DNA of 64,000 bases from Phoenix dactylifera. Taxonomy: Eukaryota > Streptophyta > Magnoliopsida > Arecales > Arecaceae. Under the pieces are notes generated by a model. The model worked only from the letters and a program-made list of their open reading frames with translations. It searched no databases and was not told the origin of the DNA. Shown here one piece after another: positions 35,400 through 47,900 of this stretch (position 1 is its first letter; the number at the start of each line of letters is the position of its first letter). The DNA lies in NCBI RefSeq assembly GCF_009389715.1, contig NW_024067667.1:1248001-1312000 (forward strand). Reading direction: 5' to 3'. Made by a program: the position numbers and the translations under genes.

Positions 35400-36690
35400 T
35401 GGCAGAAGTCTAAGGTGCAGTGCATCAAGGAGGAGGATAGGAATACCAGATTCTTCCACCATTGTACCATCATCAGGAGACAAAGAAATTTAGTTCGATC
35501 TTTGAGAGATGATACTGGGCAGAGAGTGGAGGAGGAAAGTGAGATCAGACAGGTGATGTTCGATTTCTTCAGATCTAGGTAGACCGAGGGTCGCGATCGG
35601 GAGATGGCCTTCCAATTTTTGCCCCCAAATGTAGGGTCGGGCTGGTGGAGAACATCGGACCCATCGAGCCTGTCTCGGAGACCAATGTGTGGGGAGCTTT
35701 CTGGGCCTTAGCGAAGGATAAAGCCTCGGGTCTAGATGAGTTTTCCTCATTCTTCTTTAGAAGATACTGGAACATCATTTGGAGGGAGGTGGTGGAGGTA
35801 GTCTAGCTTTTCTTTAGCATGGCTGCAATGCCAGATGTCTGGAAGGAGACTTCATTACCCTAATCCCGAAGTGCCAGGATGCGGAGCCTAGCCACTTCAG
35901 ACCTATCAGCCTTTGCACTACCCTTTATAAGGTAGTGGCGAAGATCATGGTGGGTAGGATTAAGCTGTTGTTGCCTAGACTCATCAGTCTAGAGTAGGAA
36001 GCCTTTGTGAGGGGTCAGAGCATTACAGATAATATTTTGATTTCTCGAGAGTTGATGTTTGATCTGCAGTGTGCCCCATATCGATGGAACTCATGGTAGT
36101 GAAGCTCGACATTGAGAGAGCTTATGAGAGAGTTTGTTGGATTTTCTTTGATATGCTTGAGAGCTTCGATTTTCATGAGGTTTGGATCGGCAGGATTTTG
36201 GGCTGTGTGTGGATTCCATCCATCTCCATCCTGATCAGCGGCTCACTGACACCGTTCTTTTGCTCTACGATCGGGTTGCATCAAGATTGTTCTCTATTTC
36301 CTTATCTGTTTATTATTTGTACTGACGTGTTATCTCGAGCCTTGAGGATGGTGTGCCAGGACCAGGCATGCCTACATGCCTACCCCGGGAGCCTGGCTGA
36401 TCTCCCATCTATTTTTTATAGATGTTTGGCTCTTGTTGGCCTCGGCAGTTACGAGGAACACGGTGGTTATTAGATGCATTTTGGAGGATTTCTACGCAGT
36501 CTTAGGTCAAAGGATGAATCTACTCAAGTCTGTCATTTGTTTCAGCCCAAATATCAAGCTATGGGTGATGCAAGCCATTAGGGAGCTCCTTAGAATGAAA
36601 GAGCAGGAGGGGTTGTGGAGCTACCTGGGTGTCCCTATTATCGGCAGGAGATTATGGACGATGGAGTGCCTTGGTCTGATGCATGACATC
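35400..36690 (+). pseudogene. LINE reverse transcriptase domain, broken
   Basis: Motifs in order: EEDRNTRFFH, a region corresponding to the usual TLIPK-x-FRPISLC-T-YK (35860-35945), KLDIERAYERVCW (36095-36140, catalytic Asp kept), GLHQDCSLFPYLFIICTDV (36270-36330), and the box normally FADD reduced to FIDV (36410-36425), then GQRMNLLKSVICFSP and SYLGVPIIGRR. Loss of the second Asp of the FADD box and many stops make it inactive. Confidence 0.75.
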
Positions 36691-37479
36691 TAGGAGTAGA
36701 TGGAGCATTGGAGAGCCTCTTTCCTATCCATGATCGGCTGACCCTCATAAGATCGGTTATGAGCTCCATGTCGGTCTATCTCATGTCCAATACTGTCGTA
36801 ACGTGGTCTGTGTTGTTAAGGATCGAGCAGATGTTCTATAGCTTCCCATGGAGCTTATATGGTGGCAAGCATGGTGTGCACTTGATTACCTAGGGAGTGG
36901 TCTACTAGTCGGTATTGGAGGGAGGGATGAGTGTCCAGTATCTTCTGAGGAGGAGAGAGGTGCTGGTTGCTAGGCATGCTACGAGGTTGGTTTATGAGCC
37001 CTAGTACTTGTAGAGTCTAGTGATGAGGGCTAGGTACGACCCATGGCCCACTGACGGGTAGATCCAGAGGGAACGAAGGAGCTCTTTTATGCAGAGGGAG
37101 ATCTGCACACATGCTACTAGAGTCTTGGCTAACACGAGATGGATCATTGAGGATGGGTGAAGTGTGGATGTGATGGGTGACCCCTAGTTGGACGTCCTCT
37201 CGCTGAGGCTTTAGTTGACCATGGTTAATGTTGAGGCCGTGGGAGGACTGCGGGTCTGTGATCTTCTCTCCCTAATGAGAGAGGATGGAATTTATAGCCA
37301 GATTGGCTATCTCTTTTATGAGCACCTAGTAGAGAGAGTGCAATCGTTGGCGGTTCCAAGGTGTGACGCTCTGGATGTGAGGGTCCGGAGCATTTCCTAC
37401 AGCCTGAGAGTCAGAGTGAGGGATCTCTATGACCTCTTCAAGAGTGACAGTTAGAGTTTGGATTGTGTTGTGATCTAGA

Positions 37480-38480
37480 GGTTTGATCTTCACTTGAGAG
37501 TTGCCTTATTCCTATGGAAGGTGACATGTGGACGTCTCCCAACTAGGGCTGTCCTGAGTAGGAGCGGGTTGAGCATCTCGCCGACCTGCCTTAGGTGCAG
37601 GGTGGCGGAGTCTATGAACCACGTCCCGTTTTTAGTGTGATCGAGAAGTGTGGGTGTGGAGACTCTTCGATACTCCACCGAAGGTACTCTGCAAGATGAC
37701 CTCAGTTGGCTCTTTCATCTAGGTGCTGAGAAGGTGGTTGGGCACACCTCACTCCCGACATGGGGCGATTATGACTATATATGTTGCACATCATATTTGG
37801 TTGGCTAGAAATTTTTGGATATTCGGGGAGGGCAATCTGATGCGAAGGCTTGTTTTGGAGAAGGCGCATGTGTAGGCTACGAAGATCATCCATTTAGGTC
37901 CATCTGGAGGTTCATTGATAGCTCGAGGCACCTGAAACTCTACTTCTACTCTTGTAGCATCTCAGACAGTGTATATCACTTGGGAGCGCCCACCCTCAAG
38001 TTTTCTTAAGGTTAACTTTGCTAGCTGTGTATTGGATGGTGGCAGGAGAGGTGGTGCGGGCTTTGTGATTAGATGCTTAGACTATAGAGTAGTAGCAGCT
38101 AGAGGAAGCTCGATCTTTAACATCTCCATCCCTAGAGTGGAGCTGAGGGTAGCCTAGGCTAGAGTTAGTCATGCTCGACGTGTGTTGAGGGGCCAATGCC
38201 TATTAGAGAGAGACTCGGCCACTATGGTTGGCTAGATTTAGAGGTGCCCTAGGAAAGTTGGGGGTCACCACCCCGTGGATGGTGTATATCACCTGAGAGC
38301 TCCCACCCTCAAATTTTCTTAAGATTAACTTCGGTAGATGTGTATTGGATGGTGGCAGGAGAGTGGGGCGAGAAATGTCTATAGGGAGGCGAATGGAGCA
38401 ATGGACTAGGTGGCTTTTTTTGTGGCAAATCATTCTGCTGGGGTTCTTTAGACCTGTGAGGTGGAGTGTGCGCTTCAAGA
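37480..38480 (+). pseudogene. LINE zf-RVT and RNase H region with internal duplication
   Basis: 37490-37620 reads LRVALFLWKVTCGRLPTRAV and then a C-x2-C piece, the zf-RVT domain. 37990-38240 reads LKVNFASCVLDGGRRGGAGF, PRVELRVA and LLERDSATMVG, an RNase H domain whose first catalytic Asp is Ala. The start of this RNase H segment is repeated about 315 bp downstream (38280-38370), followed by the C-terminal VYREANGAMD-VAFFVANHS. Confidence 0.7.
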
Positions 38481-38734
38481 CCTGTTATATTTTGACTTTT
38501 TTTTGATGTATTCATATTAGAATTGTGTAAATCGTCTGTTGTAGCAAAAAAAATATACCCGGTGGACCTATACGCGGTGATGATGTCCTTACACCTCTAG
38601 AACTACGGTTGTTTCAAGTCTTTTGCTAGTTTGTGAAATTAGAAATTGTGCAGTCTGCCTGGTAAGGATGGAAAAAACACTCAATTTGCCCAATTGCTTA
38701 GCAGTTACCTCCAACAGTCTCAACCTCGATTAGA

Positions 38735-39290
38735 GATGTGCACAAGTGGGGTTCAGTTGATTTGAAGATAAATTCAAAACCAAATAAATTCATTCGATTT
38801 TCTAAAATCGAATAGATTCAATTCGATTTTCTGAAATCGAAATCTAACTGACTATCTACAAAAGCTGTTTGGAACTGAACCCAAAAATTTAGTCCGGTTT
38901 AGTTTGGTTTACTAGATTGTTTAATATGTTGGGTTAAATGGGCTCGGCTAAGTTTAAACATAAAAAATTGATATTTGGTGGACTAGATTAAGTCTAAATA
39001 TAAAAGAATTATTTTGTATATAAGAAAAAATATAAATTAAAATATATATACACATGGATAGGGCCGAGTTGGCTCAAATCGGTTTGAATATGTGTGTGTG
39101 TATATATATATGGATCGAGTTGGTTTGAATTGGTTTTTCTAAAAACTCAAATCAAAATCGAACTAAATTATTTCAATTCAAGACTTTCTCAAACCAACAC
39201 TAGACCCAAAAAAATGATATAAACTAAAAACCAAAAAGATCGATTTGGATTGGGATCATGATTTAGCTAGTTTTTTGCACACCCTTAAAA
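38735..39290. repeat. Dispersed repeat with GTGCA ends, TCGGTTTGG-type
   Basis: The edges AGAGATGTGCACA (left) and the inverted AGGGTGTGCAAAAAAC (right) form short imperfect terminal inverted repeats. The interior consists of degenerate AATCGAA, GGTTTGAATTGG and GTTTGGTTTAC units with a TA/GT microsatellite at 39090-39110. It lies between two LINE copies and has no coding capacity. Confidence 0.5.
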
Positions 39291-39649
39291 TGGATTCTCA
39301 CCCTTTTTCTTATTTTGCTCGTCGGAATTTTACATTCCTCCGCATGGTGGAAATATTTTACAAGTCTCTATTTTAAAAAAAAGAAAAAACTAAATTAATC
39401 CAGCCTTTTCTAATCCATATCTCAAACCTCTCTCTCTCTCTCTCCCCCATCCTAATCTATCCCTTCTTTACCATAGTGATTCCTTAATTAATTATATTTA
39501 CCATAGTTTAACTTTTTTCTATCTTCAATTCACAGATTTGATTCTGACTGGCTGGTGCACATTATTACCATTTTAGTCGATCGTATGTAAAGGACTTATA
39601 AATAATGCTGCTTATATTTTGTGATTTGGATTCAAAATTTATCTGGCTA

Positions 39650-40736
39650 GAAATGTAATTGAATTGGTTGGGAATCTTTGGCTGGCAAAGGCTTTCAGGA
39701 TCTGGCGCTTGGGACTCCACCCGAGGGTAGCCCTATTTCTCTAGAAGGTGGTCTGGGACTGTCTTTTGACGAGGGCAGTACTTAGTGAGTGAGGACTGAG
39801 AATTCTTTCGGTATGTGGGGATTATGGTGTGGACGAGACGGTGGACCATGCCTTGTTTCAGTGTATATGGGCAGGGGCGACTTGGCGACTGGCAAGGATC
39901 CCACGGAAGGTTCGGGGATGGAGGGACTAGTTTTTACAGGCCATGCGCCGATGTTCGGAGTCCCCACTGCTTTGCCGGGAGGTGGACCAAGCGATTTGCA
40001 CGTCCTATCAGATTTAGCTGGCTAGAAACGCTCGTACCTTTAGCGAACACAGTATGTTGTCGAGACTTATGGTGGAGAATGTTCTTGTGCAGGCGGCAGA
40101 GCTCAGTCATATCATACATGTCGAAGGGACCTTGACAGCTCGGGACATCTGGAATTCTCATTTTGCTTTGGCAGCATCCCATACGGTGTTTTTACCTAGG
40201 AGCCTCCACCCCTGGGTTTCCTCAATGTCAACTTCGATGGGTCTGTCTTGGACGGAGATATGTGGGGCGGTGCAGGTTTCGTTATTCGGGACCCATCTTC
40301 CAGGGTCGTGGCTGCAGGGGGCAGTCAACTCTTCGACATTTTAGTTCCGAGTGCGGAGCTGAGGGCCGCTTAGGCGGGCCTCCGTCATGCCCGGTATGTT
40401 TTACGGGCTAGTTCCATTATCCTAGAGGAGGACTCGGCCACGATTATCAGCTAGATCCGAGGGGGCCCAAGAGGTAATGGTTGCATCCATCCTTTGCTCC
40501 GAAACATCTAGGCATTGGTGAGAGACGGAGGGGCTTTCCAGGCCAAGTATGTTTTTCGTGAAGCCAATGGAAGTTGCGGACTGGATGGTTGATTATGTAG
40601 CCAGTCATTCTAGTAGTACCTTATGGGCTATAGATGAGGAGCTGCCCGTGGCACTCCGTGGTATTTTGTTTTTTGATTTTATTGGGTGTATCTGTACTCG
40701 TCAGTATGATCCATCCGCCTTAGCAAAAAAAAAAAG
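39650..40736 (+). mobile_element. LINE copy 2, 5'-truncated (zf-RVT and RNase H)
   Basis: Same family as 32560-38552. 39700-39870 reads RIWRLGLHPRVALFLWKVVW, RAVL, CGDYGVDETVDHALFQC, a zf-RVT domain. 40200-40460 reads NVNFDGSVLDGDMWGGAGFV, SAELRAA and LEEDSATII, an RNase H with its catalytic D, E and D kept. It ends with CGCCTTAGC plus an A-rich tail at 40724-40736. Frameshifts and stops interrupt it. Younger looking than copy 1 in the RNase H part. Confidence 0.75.
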
Positions 40737-41034
40737 AAAAGAGGCTTCCCAGAAAAGCAAGTGAGGCAGGTGAAAAGCAGGTAAACTCATTCAACTTAAA
40801 AATGCTTCAAAATTGTGCTAAATTATGATTAAGGATTCAAATCATTTATCATGGTTTTGCATAGAGACTCGATCTCTGATATGGTTAGTTTTCAAAAAAA
40901 TTGGTAACCTAGGCGGGTCAAAAGCAAGTGGCCTATTTTCAGAAAAATTGGTAACCGAGGCGAGTCAAACTCAATGACTTGGGCAGGTCAAAAGCTGGTT
41001 TTCTGATGAACAGGTGAAAAGCCGATTCATCTAT

Positions 41035-41185
41035 GCAGCTCATCACTCGGGAGGCTTCATTTGGATAGACCACCAACTAGTGCCAGAGTCTTTATGTAGT
41101 ATTTTGCTTTCTAATTTTGTTGATCGCATTCACATCTGTCACATATGAGCCGCCGTTGTACAAAAAAAAAAGGAAAAAAAAAAGG
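41035..41185 (+). mobile_element. LINE 3' tail fragment, third copy
   Basis: Reads VPESLCSILLSNFVDRIHIC and ends in two A-runs (41160-41185), matching the C-terminal layout of copy 2 (VALRGILFFDFIGCICT then A-run). Only the last 150 bp are present. Short direct repeats (AAAAATTGGTAACC-AGGCG) lie just upstream at 40892 and 40940. Confidence 0.45.
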
Positions 41186-41576
41186 CCGATTCACAAATTG
41201 TGGTCGTGCTGGGGTTCAAACTATCGAGGAAACCTCCCGACCACCAAATAATAATCCAATTTTCTCTTTGGTGTCAATTTAAATAAAATAATATACGCTT
41301 CATTTATGCACTTGAAATAGAATTTTTTGGTTAATAGAACGCCCTCAAATATTTTATTCTCTTCTATGGGCCCTCAAATATTTTATCCATCCTGGTCGTT
41401 GGATCAAGAGCATTTCGCCAAGTGCCCCAAATTGTTCCCCTGTGCGGCCGAACGACCGGCCCAATTCAACCCGGGTTGGAGGGCGAAATTCCGTGGCGAA
41501 AGCGTAAAGTAATAAAAGAAGACCGCCGATGGCGACGGGGCGTGGCGGCTGGTGGCCCTGGACTTGGACGCAAGTT

Positions 41577-41692
41577 TTATACTTATCCCTCCTTGCCTTG
41601 TTTTGGGAAGGAAGGCTAATAAAGTCAGAATAAAGGTGGAATAGAGTAGATTATACTTATCCCTCCTTGCCTTGGGTCCTGGGAAGGAAGGC
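41577..41692. repeat. Direct repeat in the methyltransferase promoter/leader
   Basis: TATACTTATCCCTCCTTGCC followed by TTG and GGGAAGGAAGG occurs at about 41577 and again at about 41651, 74 bp apart and nearly identical. Both copies are upstream of the ATG at 41737, so they probably lie in the promoter or 5' leader. Confidence 0.7.
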
Positions 41693-41736
41693 GGCGGCGA
41701 GGCGTAGGGCGAGGATAGGAGGAGGAGGAGAATAGG

Positions 41737-41923
41737 ATGTACCGGGACGTGTCGCTGTGCAACACGTACAACTACGGGGACGCGCTGTATTGGGACGCTC
41801 GCTACGTGGAGGAAGGGGGCGCGTCCTTCGATTGGTACCAGCGATACTCCGCCCTCCGCCCCTTCGTCCGCAAATTCGTCCCCACCTCGTCCCGCGTCCT
41901 CATGGTCGGCTGCGGCAATGCCG
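41737..41923 (+). CDS. Methyltransferase exon 1
   Basis: Residues 1-62. GC-rich, encodes the N-terminal YWD-RY / DWYQRY region and SAM motif I (VLMVGCGNA). Donor CCG|GTACCA leaves one base that joins TT of exon 2 as valine. An antisense open frame here is only a by-product of the high GC content. Confidence 0.9.
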
Positions 41924-44900
41924 GTACCATGCTTCTTCTTCTTGCCATCAAAATCCATCCCTAAATTCGATAAATTGAAATGTTTGCTGGCTGCTGCTGC
42001 TGCTATGTGTATGTTAATAATGTAATTGTTGGATACTGATAAGGAATGATGACGTTAGCTTGATAAAGAATAGGGTATGAGCATGGGTGAAATCGGCTGC
42101 ATACTTCTTTTTTTTTTGGTTTTTTTAGGGGAGACATGGTAGATGGTGAGGTGTGTTTGATTTCTGGCACCTTATTTTCCGTAACATGTTTGTTGTCGTT
42201 GCTATTTGATTTCCCCCCCTCTTGTTGGATGCAAGGAAGCTTCTTGCAAGGTATTGTGCTTATTGCTGATCTTATGCGGAATGTTAACCCTAGAATTTTT
42301 GAAAAACTGAGTACTAATTTTACAGTTTGATTGCTAGAGGATATGTTCGTTCCATAAACATTTGGAAAAGATGGAGTTGTTGTTGCTATCCATGGAAAAG
42401 AAAAAAAAGAGGGAAATTGATTATTTTACAATGGAACACTCATTGAGATTCTACCTGCATATGGGTGGCTTCTTTGGAGCTTGATTTAGTGGGGGGATTA
42501 TATGGGCTTTGCTTTGGCTGCTTGCAATATTAGTGACTAGAATCTTCTTAAGGGAAAAATAAAGAACAACCCCTACCCTGTGCTTGCAATATTTGCTCTG
42601 CCTCTGTGGCCTTTAATTGCTTGGCCTTGCTTTCTTTGGGCAAGTGCTATAGCAGAATCTTCTGTTATGGTCCCACAGGTCCTACCATGTGCTTGTCCTT
42701 CCAAGTCTTCAGCTCATTCCTTCTCCCTAGTGCATGCTACCTAGCCTTTTGCAACTTTTCTTCCTAACCTCAATAGCGATGTAAGAGATAATAAATCATA
42801 AAAAAATGAACTCAAATTCTAAGTAAAATACACATAAGGAATGCAATTACAGATTTTTAGTGCAAAACATGACTAATTACTTGCTATTATCTTGGATATT
42901 ATAACATTATTAAAACTCATAATATACCTTATGACTACAAACTGTGTTTCTAAATTGCCCGGACAATTTTCTTTTGAAAGGATTTGTTTAATCTATAAGT
43001 TTCAATCCGGATCCCACATAGCTTTGACTTATATACACATGTGAGCTTGTAGGGAAGGAAAAGAAAAAAGCTTAACCTTTTCTTGTACCACTTCAACTAT
43101 ACTTTAGAGGTACCTTCAGGTTAGTGATGATTTTGACAACATCCGCAATCACACTTTAGAAAAATGGTAACTTTGAGATCTTACAATCTTATGTGCAGCT
43201 GATACTGAAAAGAATTCAGATCTTATTATCTGATCGAGATGGAAGGCTTAGTGACCCTTAAATAATTGAGATATCAGGATATGCAAGCCATGATGAGTGA
43301 TAAATCAAATAGTGGCCAATATAGTATAAAGAAAATTGAGCATTGTTTAATTACTGATTTTAATATCTTGTTTGTCACTTGTTAGAAAAGCAAGAACTAA
43401 ACTAGTCAAAGGATATTGAAATTTCTCAATCAATATATTTATATTGTGTTAGTCGATTTCTTTTGACATCTCAGTTACATCAATAAAGAAATAGAAGATT
43501 GACATTGTTTGTGCGTGCGTGCATGTTTATGAATGCACGCATGCATGTGTTGTGTGTGTTAGTGCATGTTTGTGTCCGTGCTTACATGCATACGTGCATG
43601 CATATCAGTTACATCAAAGAAATATAGGGTTGATTCTGTGTGTGTACATATAAATTTTGTCGATATAAAAATATAGGACTGATATTGTTTGCGTACATGT
43701 GTGCATGCATTTTAGTTTAATCAATAAAGAAATATAGAACCAAGGTTTTAAAAATTGGTACTTGGTTTTCTATTGGATTGGTACAAAATCAAATCAGCCC
43801 ATGCCGATACACAATATAGGTTTGCATCTTGGTACAATATCAGGTTTGTTTTTTCAGCTTTTTTGGTGTTATTATATCTAATAAGGCTATTTCTCCCTTT
43901 TTATTTTGTATTTTAGTGTTTTTGATGTATTTCATTGATGTGTGATACCAGGGTATCTGGCTCATGTGCACAATATAGGCACATACTACAATTTTTCTAT
44001 CCCTAAATTCCATATATTTTATTTTTTTATTCATATTGTAATCCAATTATAATAGTAATTCATAAAAATAAAATATATATCAAAAAAAAAATCACTATGT
44101 TGTAGGGCTGTCCACTCTGCAGTATATTGGAAATTCATGCCAAACAAAAAAACGGTATGGCCTTCTAATTTTTCCACGTCTTGTCACTTGTTAACCATCA
44201 AAAGAAAGGGATGGGAAGAGGCTCTTCAAATTAGGGATGCTTTGGCATGCATGCTGCTGGAAAGGGCTCCATGCCTCACCCTCCACTTCCCTTATCTTCC
44301 ATCCACCCTCACTTTCTCTGTCTCCGTCCCTCCCTCCCTCTCTTTCTCACTCTCTTTCTCAGACTCTTTGGCTATTGACTCAAAAGAGAAATAGGGCTTT
44401 TGTAACAATCTAGGTAAGGTATGCTGTGCTGATACTTGGATCCATAGTCGGACAACCTATAAGGCATTGTACCATTATGTTCTAGACTTGTTCCGGCACA
44501 ATTAGAGCCTATAAGGGAGGGGGAAGGAAAGAGAGGAAAAGAGAGAGTGAGAGAGGGAGGGAGAGAGAGGCCGAGAGAGGGAGGGGGATAGAGAGGCCGA
44601 GAGAGGAAGAGAGAGGGCTTTTGAAAAGTCCTCTCTCTCTTGGTTGCATGATAACAGGGGCAGAGCCCTTGTTTCGAAAAGAAATAGGGGCTTCGACCTC
44701 TTTTTTTGAATTTTTTAAAGTGAAGTTGGCACTATTTTTTAAGTGAATTTTTTGGTGCCGACTTCACTTAAAAAATTCAAAAAGAAGGGTCGAAGGCCCT
44801 ATTTTGTTTTGAAATAGGAGGCACAAAAGCCCTCTCTCCCTCCCTTTCCCTCTCCCTTCATTCCTTCGTTCCTCCCTTTCCGTCTCCCTTCCTCTCTCTC

Positions 44901-47900
44901 TCTCCCTCTCTTTTCCTCTCTATCCTTCTTCCTTGTTCCTGTTTCACCATATTTCTCGAACCAAGGGGTAGAATCATGCTGGTCTGTCTTCGGTATGGCT
45001 TGGTATGCCCCAAACTGGAGAAATTCGGGGTGATACAACATTCCGTGGATCCAGGTTCTTATCAAGAAGTCTAGTCCGAAGATGTTGTTTGAGTTTTTTA
45101 GCTTTGTGTAAGTACCCAAGATTTTTTTGGTGCATAATCGATGTAGTACTAATGACATAGCTTGCACAGGTCCTCACATACTTCCCTAAGTTCCAGCATC
45201 CTCACTAGGTTAAAGATCCAGATCCAATCAAATCCAACTAGAAACACCATGATCGGCCTATGGTCAAGTCCAAATAGGCTGTGCTGTAGTGTCACCTAGT
45301 CTACATGAGCCAGAGGCCCCATTGGTTTTAATATTATTTGTAATGATCTAGGATTTCATCTGAAAAGGCTAGCTAGAAGTTGTTATTTGAGTTCTTTGAC
45401 CCTGTATAACTACTCAAGATCTTTCTATCACATAATTGATGTGGGATTAAAAGTATGCCCATGCAGATCCTCACAACGTCTCATGAGATATCCTCAAAAA
45501 AGGAGAAAGAACAACCTGCATGGTTCTATGCTCCCCGCCCCCCATATTTTTTTTAATTGTCATCCCATTTTGGATGGCCTTCATATTGATTGAGTTAGTT
45601 TCCGTACTGGTCGGTACTGACCCATTTTGACTTGGATGCGTGTTCGTGCATTTTACTAGCCAAAGCAATCTTGGTAGTTACCGAGTGATGTCAACCAATT
45701 TTGGTAGGGACATCTTGTTTTTATCAATTTCGATAACCTGGGGGCCATCACGGTACTTATTTGGCTAGAAAGGTACGATACTAGGGGTACCATCTCATTT
45801 TGGTCTTTAAAACCATCATAGGACTTACATTTTTTGTGTGCGCATTTGCGTGTGTGCTTGTGTTTGTGCACATGTGTGTGTTGTGTGTGGGTGTGTGCGC
45901 ACATGTGTTCGCGTGTTCTGTGCTTGTGTGCATGTGTGTTTGCACATCAGTTACATCAATAAGGAAATATGGGATTGATATTTTGTGTGCCTATATGTAT
46001 GTGGGCATGCACATTTGTTGATTGGTGACTACTTGATATTCAAGATATCTTTGTCTGAGCTAAGATCGCATAAAACCATGAATGAAGCCATGCTTTCACA
46101 TTCATTATTTTCCAGTTGGGCTGTTATCAGTGCACCTACTTAAAGCAAATGTCCCAAAGAATCATTAATTACTTGATGGTTTTTAAAGCATGGAACGATA
46201 TCTATTTTTCTTGGATTGTATTTGCATGATATCCTGGTTAAATTTATGAACATTGATATGTTTAATGTTGCACTTCACAATGCAACATTATCAATTTTAA
46301 ACATTGTCATAGCAAGTTCTGTATTCTATTAAAAGTCTTCCTGCCTAACATGCTATCAAATACAACTAGGATGATTCTCAGGGTTTGTTAATATTTTGAA
46401 ATTTTACTGAACTTTCTATTTTGCTTACAGTATATTTATTTAGTTGTGATAATCTGCTCAATAGTTATGTCAGAGGACATGGTGAAGGATGGATATGTAG
46501 ACATAATGAACATTGACATTTCTTCTGTTGTAGTAGAGATGATGAGAAAAAAATATGCGCATGTTCCGCAGCTGAAGTGTATCCTACTTAGCAGTTCATT
46601 GTCAAATTGATGGTATTAGGAAACCAAAAAGAACCTGCAATTTTGGTATCCTTATGTATTGATAGACATGCAAATGGATGTAAGGGATATGAACTTCTTT
46701 CAGGATGAATCATTTGATTGTGTCATTGATAAAGGTACTTATTTCTGCCCCCTTTTTTATTGTTTTGCATTTTTTGAAAATTTCATGCTAATATATGCCA
46801 CCTTTCAATTTTTATTGCTCAAATCATGCATTGTCATGGTGACTTTTGTCTAGGAACTCTGGATTCTCTGATGGTAAGTTCTATATTTTTTGTGTGTTGT
46901 TACAACCAGCTTTGTTAATAAGCATGTTCTAATCATCTAGCATTGCTTTTGAGTGCTAGTGTGGCACCGATGCTCCACTCAGTGTCTCTCAAATGCTAGA
47001 AGAAGTGAACAGGTTTAGATACTACAGCACTGAAAATTTTATTGAATTAAGTTACTTAATCAGTACAATTTTTAAACTTTTTAACAATTGATATTTTTTG
47101 ATATGTAGGCTTCTTAGACCTGGAGGGATCTATATGTTGGTATATCCTGAGTACATATCACTCTTGCTATTTATACTGTTGGATATATTTGATATTCCAA
47201 AAGTTCAGAAAAATGTGATTCATTCTTCACGGCAGATAACATATGGTGATCCATCAGTACGCATTCCCCATTTGAACCAAGCTGGATGTAATTGGAAAAT
47301 TGTACTATACATCATACGTGAGTGTAGAAATCTGCTCTCACCCTCCCTGATTCTGATTTGTGTTTATGATTTAATGGCAAAGATGTGGTGCTTTTACTTA
47401 TATCTCGTTTTAGTATTATGTTTTTTGTTTTCTCCCGTTACGAATTGTTCTTAAGAAAGCCATTGTATGAAGAATGTTGTCAAAGTATTGTGCTGATATC
47501 TTTACTTGCTTTTTCACAAACCTTTTCTTGACATTCAGATCATGATCACTCCTTTCATTAAACATATAGTGATGTTCCATTTTTAAAACTAATCCTCAAG
47601 CTGAATCTGAATGAAACATGCTTTACTGGTGATCTACATTTAAAATTTTTGGACCAGATTCCAAGTTGGAATTTGGTTTACATGTTTTCCTGCTGTTTAA
47701 CACTCAATTTTCTTCGTTGTCTTCATCTTCTTTAGTCACGTTGCATGTCATAACATTTCAGAGAAAGAATATAATATAATAGTGTGGTGGTTATCAGGTG
47801 CCACTATTACAGGGTGGATTCCATCTTTTTGGTTCTTTTGCTATTCAACACTTGTTATATTCTATTTAAAATATTTCTATACTACGAATTGCGATAGGAA

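Larger units (their letters stand above)
32560..38552 (+). mobile_element. L1-type LINE, nearly full length, decayed
   Basis: In order on the plus strand: DUF4283/ORF1-like region with a degenerate zinc knuckle (32690-33200), endonuclease (34310-35110), reverse transcriptase (35400-36690), zinc-binding zf-RVT (37480-37640), RNase H (37990-38480), and an A-run 3' end (38545-38552). Stops, many of them TAG at positions where related LINEs have Trp or Gln, and several frameshifts break every domain. The 5' edge is approximate; no target-site duplication was identified. Confidence 0.8.
41924..46464 (+). other. Methyltransferase intron 1 (4.5 kb), repeat-filled
   Basis: Contains a minisatellite split in two (43467-43740 and 45945-46010) around a 2.1-kb repeat insertion with a large foldback (43739-45818). 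The first 1.5 kb (41924-43450) holds nothing I recognise. Confidence 0.8.

Noticed and set aside
32560..41185. LTR retrotransposon
   Set aside because: No long terminal repeats, integrase or protease motifs; endonuclease, RT, RNase H order and A-tails indicate a LINE.
41404..41958. 184-residue minus-strand frame opposite methyltransferase exon 1
   Set aside because: Antisense shadow of a GC-rich exon and promoter; the plus strand has the SAM-binding motif.
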